From: a virus
Direction: 5' to 3' (one strand)
DNA length: 42,152 nucleotides
Virus record (IMG/VR): IMGVR_UViG_3300005613_000139
Coordinates: 1-42,152 of that record
The translations under genes were made by a program, and so were the position numbers. Each line of letters starts with the position of its first letter. Position 1 is the first letter of the stretch. Positions 11,990-20,562 of the stretch are shown piece by piece. The notes below the pieces were generated by a model. The model was not told the DNA's origin, ran no database searches, and saw only the letters and a program-made list of their open reading frames with translations.

Positions 11990-12185
11990 ATTCTTTTAGT
12001 TTAAGTTTTATTTCTTTATAATCTATTTTTTCTCAACAATCAGAACAATATCTACACATATCATATAATCATCTCCTTCAATCTAAAAAATCGGTTGCTA
12101 TTATATATTTTCTATAAAATTGATGGTTATTATGTCAATATAATTTATAAGTGTAATCATTCATAGACTTATTTTCCTCAACCAT
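11940..12185 (-). CDS. Small zinc-ribbon protein, 81 aa
   Basis: MVEENKSMNDYTYKLYGH..., with a CRYCSDCG knuckle in the middle and a basic tail (SSRKLQRRNRKSK). The tail overlaps the next gene out of frame by 50 nt. Start after AATTAAT. Function unknown. Confidence 0.6.
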
Positions 12186-12202
12186 ATTAATTATATCGTC
12201 TT

Positions 12203-12658
12203 CTATTTTTTTAGAGTGTCAGCATCTATTATCTCTCATAGTGTTTTAGTTATATAATTTATAATTCTCTTATCCGCTCTCATGCCCTTCTCATAATCAG
12301 CTTTAATAGCTTTCATATGACTTATTGTCATATCCTTTAAAGGTTTGAACGTTTGTTCTTCTCTTCAGCTCTTTCAGCGAGTTCACCATAATAAGTTTTC
12401 TGCTTTAGTGAAATCATCTCAAAGCTCTAATCAACTAGCTCTCCATTGTGAATAAGCAATTAGGTCTCAATCTTTAAAAAACATAGCAGGGCTATATTCC
12501 TCTTTTTGTATATATAAATCAACTTCGTCTCATGTAAAACGATGATAAAGAAACTCACAATTAGAGCATTCCCACATAATAACTCAGTCGTAGTCTCCTG
12601 CTATTTCAATTCAGGTTATGTTTTCACTTCCACATTTTTTACACTTATGTTCATTCAT
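12203..12658 (-). CDS. Zinc-ribbon protein, 151 aa
   Basis: N-terminal ribbon HKCKKCG...WECSNC, then an acidic middle and a C-terminal helical region rich in Lys. About ten TGA=Gly. It ends with TAG, 17 nt before the next zinc-ribbon gene; the pair may act together. Transcription or DNA-binding function is only inferred from the ribbon. Confidence 0.8.
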
Positions 12659-12683
12659 ATTTATTTTTTTATTATATGGTCAA

Positions 12684-12739
12684 GGAGGGCGGCATTCCGT
12701 CACTCACCTCCAAGAGAGAGGAGAGGGGTTAGTTCTCCT
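12684..12739. other. Two adjacent hairpins in an unusually G/C-rich spacer
   Basis: GGAGG...CCTCC (12684-12711) with an inner CGG/CCG, and AGGAGA/TCTCCT (12719-12739). They lie between the small membrane gene and the zinc-ribbon gene. No U-tract on the leftward strand, so a structured mRNA leader or processing site is as likely as a terminator. Confidence 0.4.
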
Positions 12740-12740
12740 A

Positions 12741-12830
12741 TTATTTCTCCTTCTTTTTAGGGAAGAAGAATATTACTAATAACACAAATAGAAAGCATAA
12801 CACTTTAATCCACAATAGTAGTCTTTTCAT
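12741..12830 (-). CDS. Single-pass membrane miniprotein, 29 aa
   Basis: MKRLLLWIKVLCFLFVLL..., one hydrophobic helix of ~20 residues with a basic start and a Lys-rich end (PKKKEK). This architecture fits small phage inner-membrane effectors. Translation is not proven; the composition and the position between the tRNA and the zinc-ribbon gene are the support. Confidence 0.5.
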   Translation of the reverse strand: MKRLLLWIKVLCFLFVLLVIFFFPKKKEK

Positions 12831-12858
12831 ATTAAGCCTCATTGGTGTAATAATAGTT

Positions 12859-12941
12859 TGGTCGGAAGCGGCTGGACTCGAACCAGCAATCTCCAGAGGG
12901 GTAAAGTCCTCTAGCGCATTACCATTTATGCTATCGCCCCG
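12859..12941 (-). tRNA. tRNA-like gene with abnormal anticodon arm
   Basis: Canonical D arm (GCAT/ATGC with AAATGGTA loop), five-base variable loop, T arm (GCTGG TTCGAGT CCAGC) and encoded ACCA end. Two departures: the acceptor stem pairs only with a bulged C, and the anticodon arm is CTAGAGG/CCTCTGG around an 8-nt loop ACTTTACC. With a standard 5-bp stem the loop has 12 nt instead of 7. The anticodon is therefore ambiguous (UUA would read UAA; UUU would read Lys but lacks U33). It is not the UCA needed for UGA=Gly. Confidence 0.65.
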
Positions 12942-13030
12942 TTATATGAGCCTATTTTTAAGTGAGGCTCTTACACTGATTTTCTTTGGTAAGTTCGTTA
13001 CCACCTGTAAGTGAAACCACTAAATTTCTA

Positions 13031-13348
13031 TTAATCAGGATTTTTGTACCCCGCTAGCTGGGCTAGGAATAATAAGACGTCTAATATTATTTCCCTTGTT
13101 TTACGTCTAGCTCTACTGTATGCCATCTGAGCCGTCTTGGATAGTTTTAATCTGCGTCTCAGGCTACCACTCATTTTTCCAAAACCAGCAGGTATATCGC
13201 TGGAAAAGGAATGGTCATTTCCTACCAAGCTCCAATGAGCCATGTTTCTTTGCAAAACTAACAAAAGTGTAGTGATAGGGCATTTATATATATTATCTAT
13301 AGGCTGTTGCTCCAAAATCTGCATATACTCTCTTAGTCCAACTATCAT
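13031..13348 (-). CDS. Hypothetical basic protein, 105 aa, no UGA
   Basis: Preceded by a strong AAGGAGG, rare in this window. C-terminal half basic (GSLRRRLKLSKTAQMAYSRARRKTRE). All its ~7 glycines use GGN, none TGA, and base composition is higher in G+C than neighbours, so it looks like an acquired segment or a partly structured RNA region. Overlaps the 3' end of the next upstream gene by 56 nt. Function unknown. Confidence 0.5.
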   Translation of the reverse strand: MIVGLREYMQILEQQPIDNIYKCPITTLLLVLQRNMAHWSLVGNDHSFSSDIPAGFGKMSGSLRRRLKLSKTAQMAYSRARRKTREIILDVLLFLAQLAGYKNPD

Positions 13349-13607
13349 TATCCTCCTTAGGATAATCTTTTACCAACGCATCAGCTTTTTCTATTTCCTT
13401 TAGTTTTTCTTTACATCCTTTTTTAGAAAGGAATAGGTCAGTAGATTCCACTGTTCTATTATATTCATCTTCTTTAAACAGTCCCCCAGGAACATATTTA
13501 ATTAAGTCATATGTAGTTCTCTTTTGATATGTATGTATAGCTATTATTTCAGCTCTATACCCTTGTCTATCTTCTATTATATACACTTCATCTCCAATTT
13601 TAAACAT
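13293..13607 (-). CDS. Hypothetical protein, 104 aa
   Basis: MFKIGDEVYIIEDRQGYRAEIIAI..., an N-terminal SH3-like beta pattern, then a charged helical half. All glycines are GGN, like the following gene. It lies directly downstream of ssb in the same transcript. No family recognised with certainty. Confidence 0.7.
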   Translation of the reverse strand: MFKIGDEVYIIEDRQGYRAEIIAIHTYQKRTTYDLIKYVPGGLFKEDEYNRTVESTDLFLSKKGCKEKLKEIEKADALVKDYPKEDNDSWTKRVYADFGATAYR

Positions 13608-13635
13608 AATTATTATTAATTATAATATAAATTTA

Positions 13636-14154
13636 TTAGAAGGGAATATCCTCCACACTTATTTCTTCTTCAATAGCACTTCCTTTCTTAAAGAATACAC
13701 TCTTATATTTTACGGCTCATTTCTTTCAGTCTTCTGTTTTATCAAAAGCTAATTTAAAAGCTTTAGTATCAAAGGTTTTAAGCACTTCTGATAAGTTAAA
13801 GAAGTTAGTTCATTTAAGTGTAATCTCTACTTCTTCTCATTTATTATCAACTCCAATCACTTTTATATGTATTTTACCACCAGTAGCTTCTATAGCTTCT
13901 TTATTATATGGTCATTCATATAACACACCAGTTTTAGTTCTCACTTTCAATTCATTTTCACCTTCTCTAAAACTTTCTATATCGTTAGAATAAATTGGTA
14001 AATTACCAGCATCATCCCAACCTTTCACTGTATAACTTACATTCTTTACAGCTATTTCATCGAAGCTGTATTTATTAGTTGTTTTGTCTTCTGAATTATA
14101 ATATTCAAAAAATCAAGCATCACTTGCTCATTTCCATTTCAAGTACTTAGTCAT
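13636..14154 (-). CDS. ssb: Single-stranded DNA-binding protein
   Basis: 172 aa. Beta-rich, with an acidic C-terminal tip SVEDIPF that matches the DDIPF-type tail by which SSBs recruit replication partners. Length and position beside nucleases and the DnaB operon fit. An ordinary bacterial OB-fold signature is not obvious, so it may be a phage-type SSB. Nine TGA=Gly. Confidence 0.75.
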
Positions 14155-14178
14155 AATTATTATTAATTAGTATATAAA

Positions 14179-14655
14179 TTATAGGTACTCCCATAAGTAT
14201 CATCATCAATGATTTCCTCTACTTAATGCACACCTAATTCAAGGATAATTTTTTTCTATATCCTTTATCGATTCCCATACTTTAATTAACTTTCAATCTT
14301 TAGTTAATTGTTTCATTTTTTTAAAAGCAGGTTTTTTTAATCATGTATCATATGCGTGCTGTATATTCTGTTGACTAGTAACATATTCTAAATTAGATAT
14401 ATTATTATTTAATTTATTTCAATCTTTATGATTTACTTGCATTTTATTAGTTCATAAAAAACATTCTGCTACTAATCTATGAATATAGAATTTTTTTCAT
14501 ATTCAATCTTTATATAAATAAACAAAATAATATCAGTTTGCTATTGATGGTTTTAATATTCTCTCTTTTGAGAGATTATAAGCGTGTCAATTCCAAACTT
14601 TTCTTTCTTTAGATATAACTGTTCATATATGATTAACTTTATATTTTCATTCATA
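14179..14655 (-). CDS. HNH homing endonuclease, NUMOD4 start out of frame
   Basis: 158 aa from ATG 14655. HNH_3 core FYIHRLVAECFLG...MQVNHKDGNKLNN, then NUMOD1 (QLTKDGKLIKVWESI...GGGYLWEYL). The expected NUMOD4 start (MLYLDVIGYEGKYK) lies directly upstream from 14680 in another frame. One extra A in an AAAA run near 14640 separates it from VNHIGTVIS. Either a frameshift mutation, slippage, or a sequencing error. A free-standing mobile endonuclease between ssb and small genes. Confidence 0.8.
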
Positions 14656-14708
14656 TCATATTACATCTAAGTATAACATATTTATTATTGTTATTAATAT
14701 ATAAAAAA

Positions 14709-14807
14709 TTATTTGTGTTTTTGTTTTTTTTGTAAAAAATTATCAAGCTTCTTAAAGCTTTTATCTGTACCAACATATCACATCATTAGTTTTTCTAACT
14801 TATTCAT
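14709..14807 (-). CDS. Small basic protein, 32 aa
   Basis: MNKLEKLMMGYVGTDKS... ending in a Lys/Gln/His tail. Its start overlaps the upstream stop (ATGAATAA), a sign of coupled translation. Function unknown. Confidence 0.5.
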
Positions 14808-15276
14808 TCTTCTTGTTTAAATAATAAATTTTATAAGCTATATTTCTAAGCTCATCTTTTGGTACTACAATTCATTTCACTCTTCCTCAGTCTCATCCAC
14901 TCTCTATTATTCTAGCTCAGCGAGATGTTTTACTAGAGTTAGCATTGCATTCATTCATTCTATTTTCCACCCATCTCCTAAGGAATTTCATATTGATGAG
15001 TAAGGCTTCTTCTCAATCAGTATGTATCCACCATTTAACAGGTATTTTTTCTTCTTTATAAACTCAGCTCCGCTTTCAATTACATTCCACTTCTAAGAAG
15101 TAGTTTCAGTATTTATATGAGGACACATCATATTTAACTTCGGCGGAATGTTCTACTATCAATAGGTCAGCTTCTTTCTCTTTTGGATTTTTAAATAGGT
15201 GTAAGTCCTCACTAAGAAGCTCTATAATAGTTTCTTCCATATCCATTCATTTCTTTAAATCTTCTTTAAAAGGCAT
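14800..15276 (-). CDS. PD-(D/E)XK endonuclease, phage resolvase-like
   Basis: 158 aa. The motif AEVKYDVSSYKYGNYFLEVE, followed by CNGKRSGVYKEE, matches the phage nuclease pattern (E-x-K ... GN-x-x-iE, SGi) seen in Holliday-junction or repair-type endonucleases. Neighbours are gmk, dnaB and ssb. The start overlaps the gmk stop by one base (TAATG). Nine TGA=Gly. Confidence 0.7.
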
Positions 15277-15791
15277 TATTTATTTTCAATTATATCAGCA
15301 AGGTGAGTTGCATCTAAACTTCAGTCAAGTATTTTACATTTAGGAGAAGGAAAAAATAAATCAAAATCATTAGAACGTTCTTTTTTAGTCTCCTCTTCAT
15401 CTCCTCTTTTAGCAAGTCTCTCAGTTTGAGTTTGTTTATCTATATCTAAATAGTAACTCTTATATTCAACTCATTCTCTTTTAAATTTCTTTGTAAGTTG
15501 TTGTCTTCCTTCTGGGTCAACAATTATTACTACATTCTTCATCTTCGGCAAGAATTTAGAAATAGAATACCACGCTCAATTAAATTCCATATGTTCCAAG
15601 AAGTCTCAATTACCTAATTTAGTTAAGAATTGCTCTCTAGTTAGAAACACATAATCATCTAACTCCTCATCTCCTCTAGGCTTTCTAGTAGTAAAATGTT
15701 GTGGTGATGCCCATCCTCTATGTATAAGTTCTTCTTGTAATGTTGTCTTGCCACTTCAACTAACTCCTGTCAGTAATACTATTTTATTCAC
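15276..15791 (-). CDS. gmk: Guanylate kinase
   Basis: 171 aa from GTG 15791. P-loop GVSGSGKTTL (one Gly is TGA), then HFTTRKPRGDEELDDYVFL, the TTR-x-PR-x-x-E-x-x-x-x-DY-x-F guanylate kinase signature. Converts GMP to GDP using ATP, feeding the ribonucleotide reductase. The frame is open up to ATG 15884, but a promoter-like sequence (15826-15853) lies in that extension and it does not resemble the family, so the GTG is preferred. Confidence 0.9.
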
Positions 15792-15825
15792 ATATTCTTT
15801 GGTTATATTATATTCTATATATATT

Positions 15826-15853
15826 ATATTATAAAAATACACTTCCTTGTCAA
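15826..15853 (-). promoter_or_regulatory. Promoter TTGACA-N16-TAATAT
   Basis: Consensus -35, 16-nt spacer and -10, sharing the TTGACAAGGA start with the promoters at 25819 and 32254. Drives gmk and leftward genes from within the end of dnaB. Confidence 0.6.
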
Positions 15854-15865
15854 AAGATTTTTCAA

Positions 15866-17197
15866 CTAAATAGCTGTTGCCCATTTTTCTATAAGTTCAT
15901 CAGAAGCTTCTGTATATCTAATTCCTTTATTGAAATTAATAAGAAACTGTTTCTCTATTCCATCTACTCATAGTCTATTCTTTGATATATAAAAGGTGAT
16001 AGCTTGCTTTCACATGAACTTTTGTTTAGACTCATCACTACCATTTTCAAAAACTATCTGTTTATAATCATAAAAAGGTTTATGGTAAAACATATGTATA
16101 CTAACATCAGTATTATTACGTAACTTCGCCGAACCATTAAATCATTTGTGCATCTTAATTTTAGTCTCATCATCATCCTTGTTTAGATTAGAGAGGTCAA
16201 TCCATGCTATGTCTTGGTGTTTCTGTATAAACTCCTTTATTTCATCTGCATAAGCATCATATTTCTCTTTTTCTGGAAGTCTGTGCATATGAACAAGTCA
16301 TACATAATCTAATATAACTACATCAGGCTTTTGTTTTATCACTTCCCTCTTTATTTCTCATATATTAAAGAGTTGGTCTGTTAATATAAAATTGTCTTTA
16401 TGTTTCTTTAAATAGTTATAATCAGGTTCTATTTGTCCATATTCTATTGCATTTGGATTACACTCCTGCACAGTAGAAAGGAATTTAATATATGTTGTTT
16501 CTATACTATTTTCTAAAGAAACAAACAACACCTTAGCTCATTGATTAAGTAGATTATACACAACTTGATAAACTAAATTAGTTTTACCAACTCAACTCGG
16601 CGCACCTATTCTATATGTCTTACTTTTCCTTATTCATTTAGTATATCTATCTAACCAATCTAATCACCAACTCCATCATAAGAGGTCTTTTCATTTATTT
16701 TCTTCTATATGTTTTTGTAAAAGCTCTATATTGTTTTCTGTGTTGGTAGATTTACTTACTCCTTCGGCGAGTATTCAGCTTACGCTGTCATAAGTTTTAG
16801 TTACATCTTCATCTAAACTCTCTGAATTGTATCAGATGTTTTCTAAAGCTCTAGCATTCTGTATTATTCCTCTCTTTCTATATAGCTCTCTAAGTTTATG
16901 TGCATATGTTTTCCAACTAGTAGTATTTGCATATTCAGTGAGTTCAACTAAGTATGTCATACCACCTATTGATGATAAAGAACCCTTCTCTTCTAAATAG
17001 TTTTTAACAGTTACTAAGTCTACATTACTACCTTCTAATAAGAGAGTGTATATAGCCTTAACTATTTTATATGTATGGCTATTATAAAAGTATTCAAGTT
17101 CTCCTTCCATCATAAATTCCTCGGCGAGAGGCTGGTCAATTAACATACATCACAATAAACTTTCTTCTATCTGTTTATCATTTGGTAGTTGCTTCAT
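15866..17197 (-). CDS. dnaB: Replicative DNA helicase, DnaB family
   Basis: 443 aa. An N-terminal DnaB helical domain (IEESLLGCMLID...; GMTYLVELTEYANTT), a linker, then the RecA-like motor with Walker A GAPSGVGKTNLVYQ near residue 200 and Walker B VVILDYVGL. Unwinds DNA at the fork. No primase or polymerase is seen in the window, so host enzymes are probably recruited. Its start follows AAGGAG at good spacing, one of few Shine-Dalgarno sites. Its end overlaps the upstream frame of gmk. Confidence 0.93.
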
Positions 17198-17200
17198 GGT

Positions 17201-17545
17201 TTACTTCTCCTTACAAATTAAATTAATTACTCACAGGTTACAAGCCTGAATATCATCTATAGCTATATCTGGTTTTATATCAGGTTCAAATATATGCTTT
17301 CAATCTTTATCTTTTCATTTATGATTTTTAGAAGCATATCAATCTACCTCATCTTCTAATCATAATTTTGATACTACATATCTTGCCCAATCTTCTCATC
17401 TTCAGCTCCATACTATAATCTTCACATTTTTAAAACTAGAAAGCACTTGTAATAAAACTACTATTCGTTCGTTCATAATTATTTCCTCTGTGTCATTTCT
17501 TATCAATGTACCATCTACATCAAATGCTATAGTTAGCTTATTCAT
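17201..17545 (-). CDS. HAD-family phosphatase
   Basis: 114 aa. Motif I AFDVDGTLI, motif II IIVWSGRG, and the metal motif PDIAIDD near the C-terminus: a compact HAD hydrolase without a large cap. The substrate is unknown; phage examples dephosphorylate nucleotides or DNA ends. It ends 3 nt before dnaB. About ten TGA=Gly. Confidence 0.85.
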
Positions 17546-17711
17546 ATTTCTCTTTTAGTAATAAAAGCATCTTACTTCTCTCACTTACTTCGTGAGTTAG
17601 TTCGTTTAGTATTTCACACATCTCGTGTAGTGTTTTGTAAGCATCAGCTCAGTTTTCTAGCTCCTCTTCTAGGTATTCAAATTGCATTCATAAGTTTTGT
17701 AGTTTTGGCAT
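17538..17711 (-). CDS. Small coiled-coil protein, 57 aa
   Basis: MPKLQNLGMQFEYLEEELENG..., nearly all helix with heptad hydrophobics (EILNELTHEVSERSKMLLLL). Overlaps the HAD gene start by 8 nt. Function unknown. Confidence 0.7.
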
Positions 17712-17722
17712 TTGTTGTTTGG

Positions 17723-17908
17723 TTAAATATTATTCTTTTTCTTAACTTCTATAATACACGATGTTCCTAAGTGTCGTTCACAAGGTATAGATAGTGTACA
17801 TCAGTCTTCACATTGAGGTAAATTTACATATCAATAATGATGATTTGAGTAATAATCATAAAGACAAGAATATGTGTCTTTTCATAAAGTTTTTATATAG
17901 CTACTCAT
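17723..17908 (-). CDS. Cys-rich small protein, 61 aa
   Basis: MSSYIKTLGKDTYSCLYDYYSNHHYG..., five Cys and several His (QCEDGC, PCERH, TSC), a possible metal-binding fold. Four TGA=Gly. Function unknown. Confidence 0.65.
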
Positions 17909-17921
17909 GTTTATTTTATTA

Positions 17922-18359
17922 TTAAATTAAGCCTTTATGTAAATTTGTAAGTGTTTCTATTTTATCTTTATTTAGTTTTTTAGATAGTTTTTCTAGTGTT
18001 TTTGCTTTCTCTTTATATTGTTTTTCTATGCTGTCAAGTTCTTTAGCTTCCCTTTCTACCTTATCTAGTAATTCAAATTCATCTTGTAATTCTCAATAAT
18101 ACTTCTTTATATGTCCTGAAGGTACATCAAGAAGTGTTTCTCAATTTTTTAATAATAAACAATATGTATCTGGGTCAAAAATATCTTCTTTATCTGTATA
18201 ACTAAGTATTAATCATACTTCTCATATCTTATCAGAATCAAAACTATATGTCGTCTTCTTTATTATTACTTTATCTAATAGATTATATTCTCATTTTTTT
18301 GTATCTTTCCGTTCTTGGTATTCATTAATAAATACTTTTTCAGAATTATTCCAAAACAT
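17922..18359 (-). CDS. Hypothetical protein with C-terminal coiled coil, 145 aa
   Basis: The N-terminal ~90 residues are beta-rich (GEYNLLDKVIIKKTTYSFDSDKIG), and residues 95-140 form a Lys/Glu/Leu coiled coil. Five TGA=Gly. It ends 11 nt before the next gene. No family recognised. Confidence 0.75.
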
Positions 18360-18363
18360 ATTA

Positions 18364-18552
18364 TTATATTATTACATTAAGTTGTTCTCTTGCCCAAGCT
18401 TCCACTTCTTTTAAAGGCTTTTCTTTTAATATTTCCATCTTCTCTTCTTCCGTCACTTGTACTAGCTTATGTTTAGTAGGTGGTTGGTGGAAGTTGTGCG
18501 TAGCGACTTCTATTGTTCAGTCAGGTAATTCTCATATTAGTAAGGTTGGCAT
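18364..18552 (-). CDS. Hypothetical protein, 62 aa
   Basis: MPTLLIGELPDGTIEVATHN... with a C-terminal acidic helix. Its first 18 bases (MPTLLI) are part of a repeat that recurs at 18993 and 21912, where it is followed by an early stop. Function unknown. Confidence 0.7.
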
Positions 18553-18566
18553 AGGTTATTTGGTTA
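18536..18566. repeat. Boundary repeat, copy 1 (31 bp)
   Basis: Sequence shared with 18993-19023 and 21912-21942. On the leftward strand it carries the last codons of one gene (LTK-stop) and the first codons (MPTLLI) of the next. Confidence 0.8.
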
Positions 18567-18774
18567 AATAAATATTTTTAGACTTATGAAATTTAACATT
18601 AGTAAATCAATATTGATTGGCAATATTCTTTACATATTCTTTATTTTCTTTAGTCATATGTTTTTCTAAGTATGGAGGATATACAAAATCTGCGGTTGTT
18701 TTAGGAGGCTGTTTCAGTGTATTCTTTGTATTTTGTATTAATTGTCACATCTCCTCATCTGATAATCAAAACAT
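18556..18774 (-). CDS. Hypothetical protein, 72 aa
   Basis: MFGLSDEEMGQLIQNTKNTLKQPP..., helical with a basic C-terminus ending NIYLTK inside the boundary repeat. Three TGA=Gly. Function unknown. Confidence 0.7.
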
Positions 18775-18783
18775 AATCTTTAC

Positions 18784-18966
18784 TTATTCTTTATCAAATA
18801 AATCTTTTATTTGAGAGTATTCTCAATATCTTCATAGTAAATATGCTTCTTCTTGCAATCACTTTTTTTCTATAATAGAACAACATCTAGGACAAAAATT
18901 TTCGTGAGTTTCTACTAACTCTATAAAACATAATTTACAAGTTTTTATTTCCTTATTATCTATCAT
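18784..18966 (-). CDS. Small zinc-finger protein, 60 aa
   Basis: Two Cys pairs (CKLC, CPRCC) about 18 residues apart followed by a helix (LQEEAYLLGRYGEYSQIKDLF): treble-clef or ribbon type. Function unknown. Confidence 0.7.
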
Positions 18967-18981
18967 ACTATTTTATTTAAA

Positions 18982-19027
18982 ATTTAAAATCTATTAGTAA
19001 GGTTGGCATAGGTTATTTGGTTAGGAA
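18982..19027. repeat. Boundary repeat, copy 2 (46 bp, identical to copy 3)
   Basis: Perfect 46-bp match to 21901-21946. It contains a 10-codon mini-ORF MPTLLIDFKF and the end of the methyltransferase gene. Confidence 0.9.
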
Positions 19028-19824
19028 TTACTTATTCTATCTTTAGCTATGTTAAAATAATTTTCATCTAGTTCTATTCAAATAAAATCTCTATTTAAGT
19101 TTTTACAAGCGACTCAAAAACTTCAATTTCACATTGTAAAATCAGCACAATAATCTCATTTATTAGTATATGTTTTCAATAAATACTTACATAACTCGAC
19201 TGGCTTCTGTGTAGGGTGATTTTTTCATTTCGGACTTTTATCTCTATTAAATTTTTGTATAGTTAAAGGTTCTCTTTCTCAATTATTTTCAGTCCATATA
19301 GATAAACTATCTTTAGAATATGCTAAATTTGAAGTTCATTTTCAACTCATACAAGAGTATGGTTCTCCTTTTGTTTTTTGAGGATAATATGTCATATAAT
19401 CTTTTTCTGTTGCATTTTTTCAAGCATAAGTTGTTGCTTTTTTTGAAAAAACTAAGATGTGTTCGTGACACCTTCAAGGCTGTCTTTTGATGCTAGTAAA
19501 GTTCGTAAAATTATCTTTTTGCCAAATCCACTCGTATTTATATTTTAAATCCCATCTATATTTATTTTGTAATTCTATACTTTTATATAATAATATAGAA
19601 CTAAAAGGATTTGTTGCTGTAAAACATATTATTCAGTCATCAGTTAGTATTCTATTTGCTTGAACAAAAAACTCCTCTAAATCAATTCATACATCCCAAC
19701 TATTTGCAGTAATTCTTTTTATTTTACTATCTGAATAAGGTAAGTCTGCAAAAATAAATTTTACACTATCATTTAGTATAGTTTTCATGCTTTCTAATGC
19801 TTCTCAGTGTACTAATATTTCCAT
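19021..19824 (-). CDS. DNA methyltransferase (N4/N6, beta-class order)
   Basis: 267 aa. Catalytic motif IV appears early as DLPY (residues ~26-29, a DPPY variant). A target-recognition middle follows, then NHPTQKPVELCKYLLKTY and the AdoMet-binding DFTMGNGSFGVACKNLNRDFIGIE near the C-terminus. This order is typical of beta-class amino-methyltransferases. No partner restriction enzyme is seen, so self-protection against host restriction is likely. The stop lies in the boundary repeat. About ten TGA=Gly, including in TMGNGSFG. Confidence 0.9.
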
Positions 19825-19826
19825 AA

Positions 19827-19961
19827 TTATTTTATTTTAAAATTTATAAATCTATCTTGTGGTGTTTTTGATATATAAATACTTAATACTCATAATCAAA
19901 CTAAAAAATCTTTGTATAATTTTGTGTTTATATTTATCTCTATTTTTGCTATATCTCACAT
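19827..19961 (-). CDS. Hypothetical protein, 44 aa
   Basis: Starts ATG TGA (Met-Gly): MGDIAKIEININTKLYKDFLVG..., so it is only visible under UGA=Gly. Hydrophobic middle, basic end. It sits 2 nt before the methyltransferase start. Function unknown. Confidence 0.6.
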
Positions 19962-19979
19962 ATTGTTTTACTTTAAATA

Positions 19980-20183
19980 TTAAGTATTTTTTTCCACCAT
20001 ACTATCTTGTATCTTCTTTAATAAATCTTTTAAATATACTCTTTGTGATAATAATGCAGAATCCATTGTTGTGTACTCAGAAGATAATCTTATTTTGTCT
20101 CTATAATATTGTTGCTCTCTTGCATCTCTATCATTATTTATTGCCATTATTTTTTCTTGCAATTCTTCTATAATATCTATCAT
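19980..20183 (-). CDS. Hypothetical coiled-coil protein, 67 aa
   Basis: MIDIIEELQEKIMAINNDRDAREQQYY..., helical throughout. Overlap-free packing with neighbours (1 nt after the upstream stop). No TGA. Function unknown. Confidence 0.65.
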   Translation of the reverse strand: MIDIIEELQEKIMAINNDRDAREQQYYRDKIRLSSEYTTMDSALLSQRVYLKDLLKKIQDSMVEKNT

Positions 20184-20184
20184 A

Positions 20185-20352
20185 CTAACTTTTTTTAAGT
20201 GCTAAATTTTCTCTAAATAATTGACTATTTAATTCTTCATAATCATCAATAGTTTTTTGTTTTTGTTCTACTATTGTAATTAATTTCATTATATTTTCAT
20301 ACAATTGTTCTTTATCCATTTCTTCTAAACATTCTCAATTTATTAGTTTCAT
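20185..20352 (-). CDS. Hypothetical coiled-coil protein, 55 aa
   Basis: MKLINGECLEEMDKEQLYENIMKLI..., a long helix with heptad spacing, ending LALKKS at TAG. Function unknown. Confidence 0.65.
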
Positions 20353-20374
20353 ATTCTTTTACTTATTTAATAAA

Positions 20375-20545
20375 TTAATTACAAGGCTCTTTACAATCAG
20401 AGCATAGTCCTATCTCTCATATCAAACTAGCTCAACAACAGTCTGACAGTTCTTCTATATCAAAGCTTTCATTTTGACATCAAGGACATATAGGTAGTTC
20501 ATATTCGTAGGTTTCTTTACAATTATCACAAGTGCTTATTACCAT
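20375..20545 (-). CDS. Double zinc-ribbon protein, 56 aa
   Basis: Cys pairs CDNC, CPGC, CC and CSDC, forming two ribbons. Three TGA=Gly lie in knuckle turns (CPGCQ, CCGAS), as expected for glycine. Function unknown. Confidence 0.75.
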
Positions 20546-20562
20546 CTTCTCTTATTTAAAAT

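Noticed and set aside
12859-13348. tmRNA or RNase P RNA
   Set aside because: The tRNA-like part has its own D, T and variable arms in tRNA order, and I found no tag reading frame or P4-type core in the upstream part.
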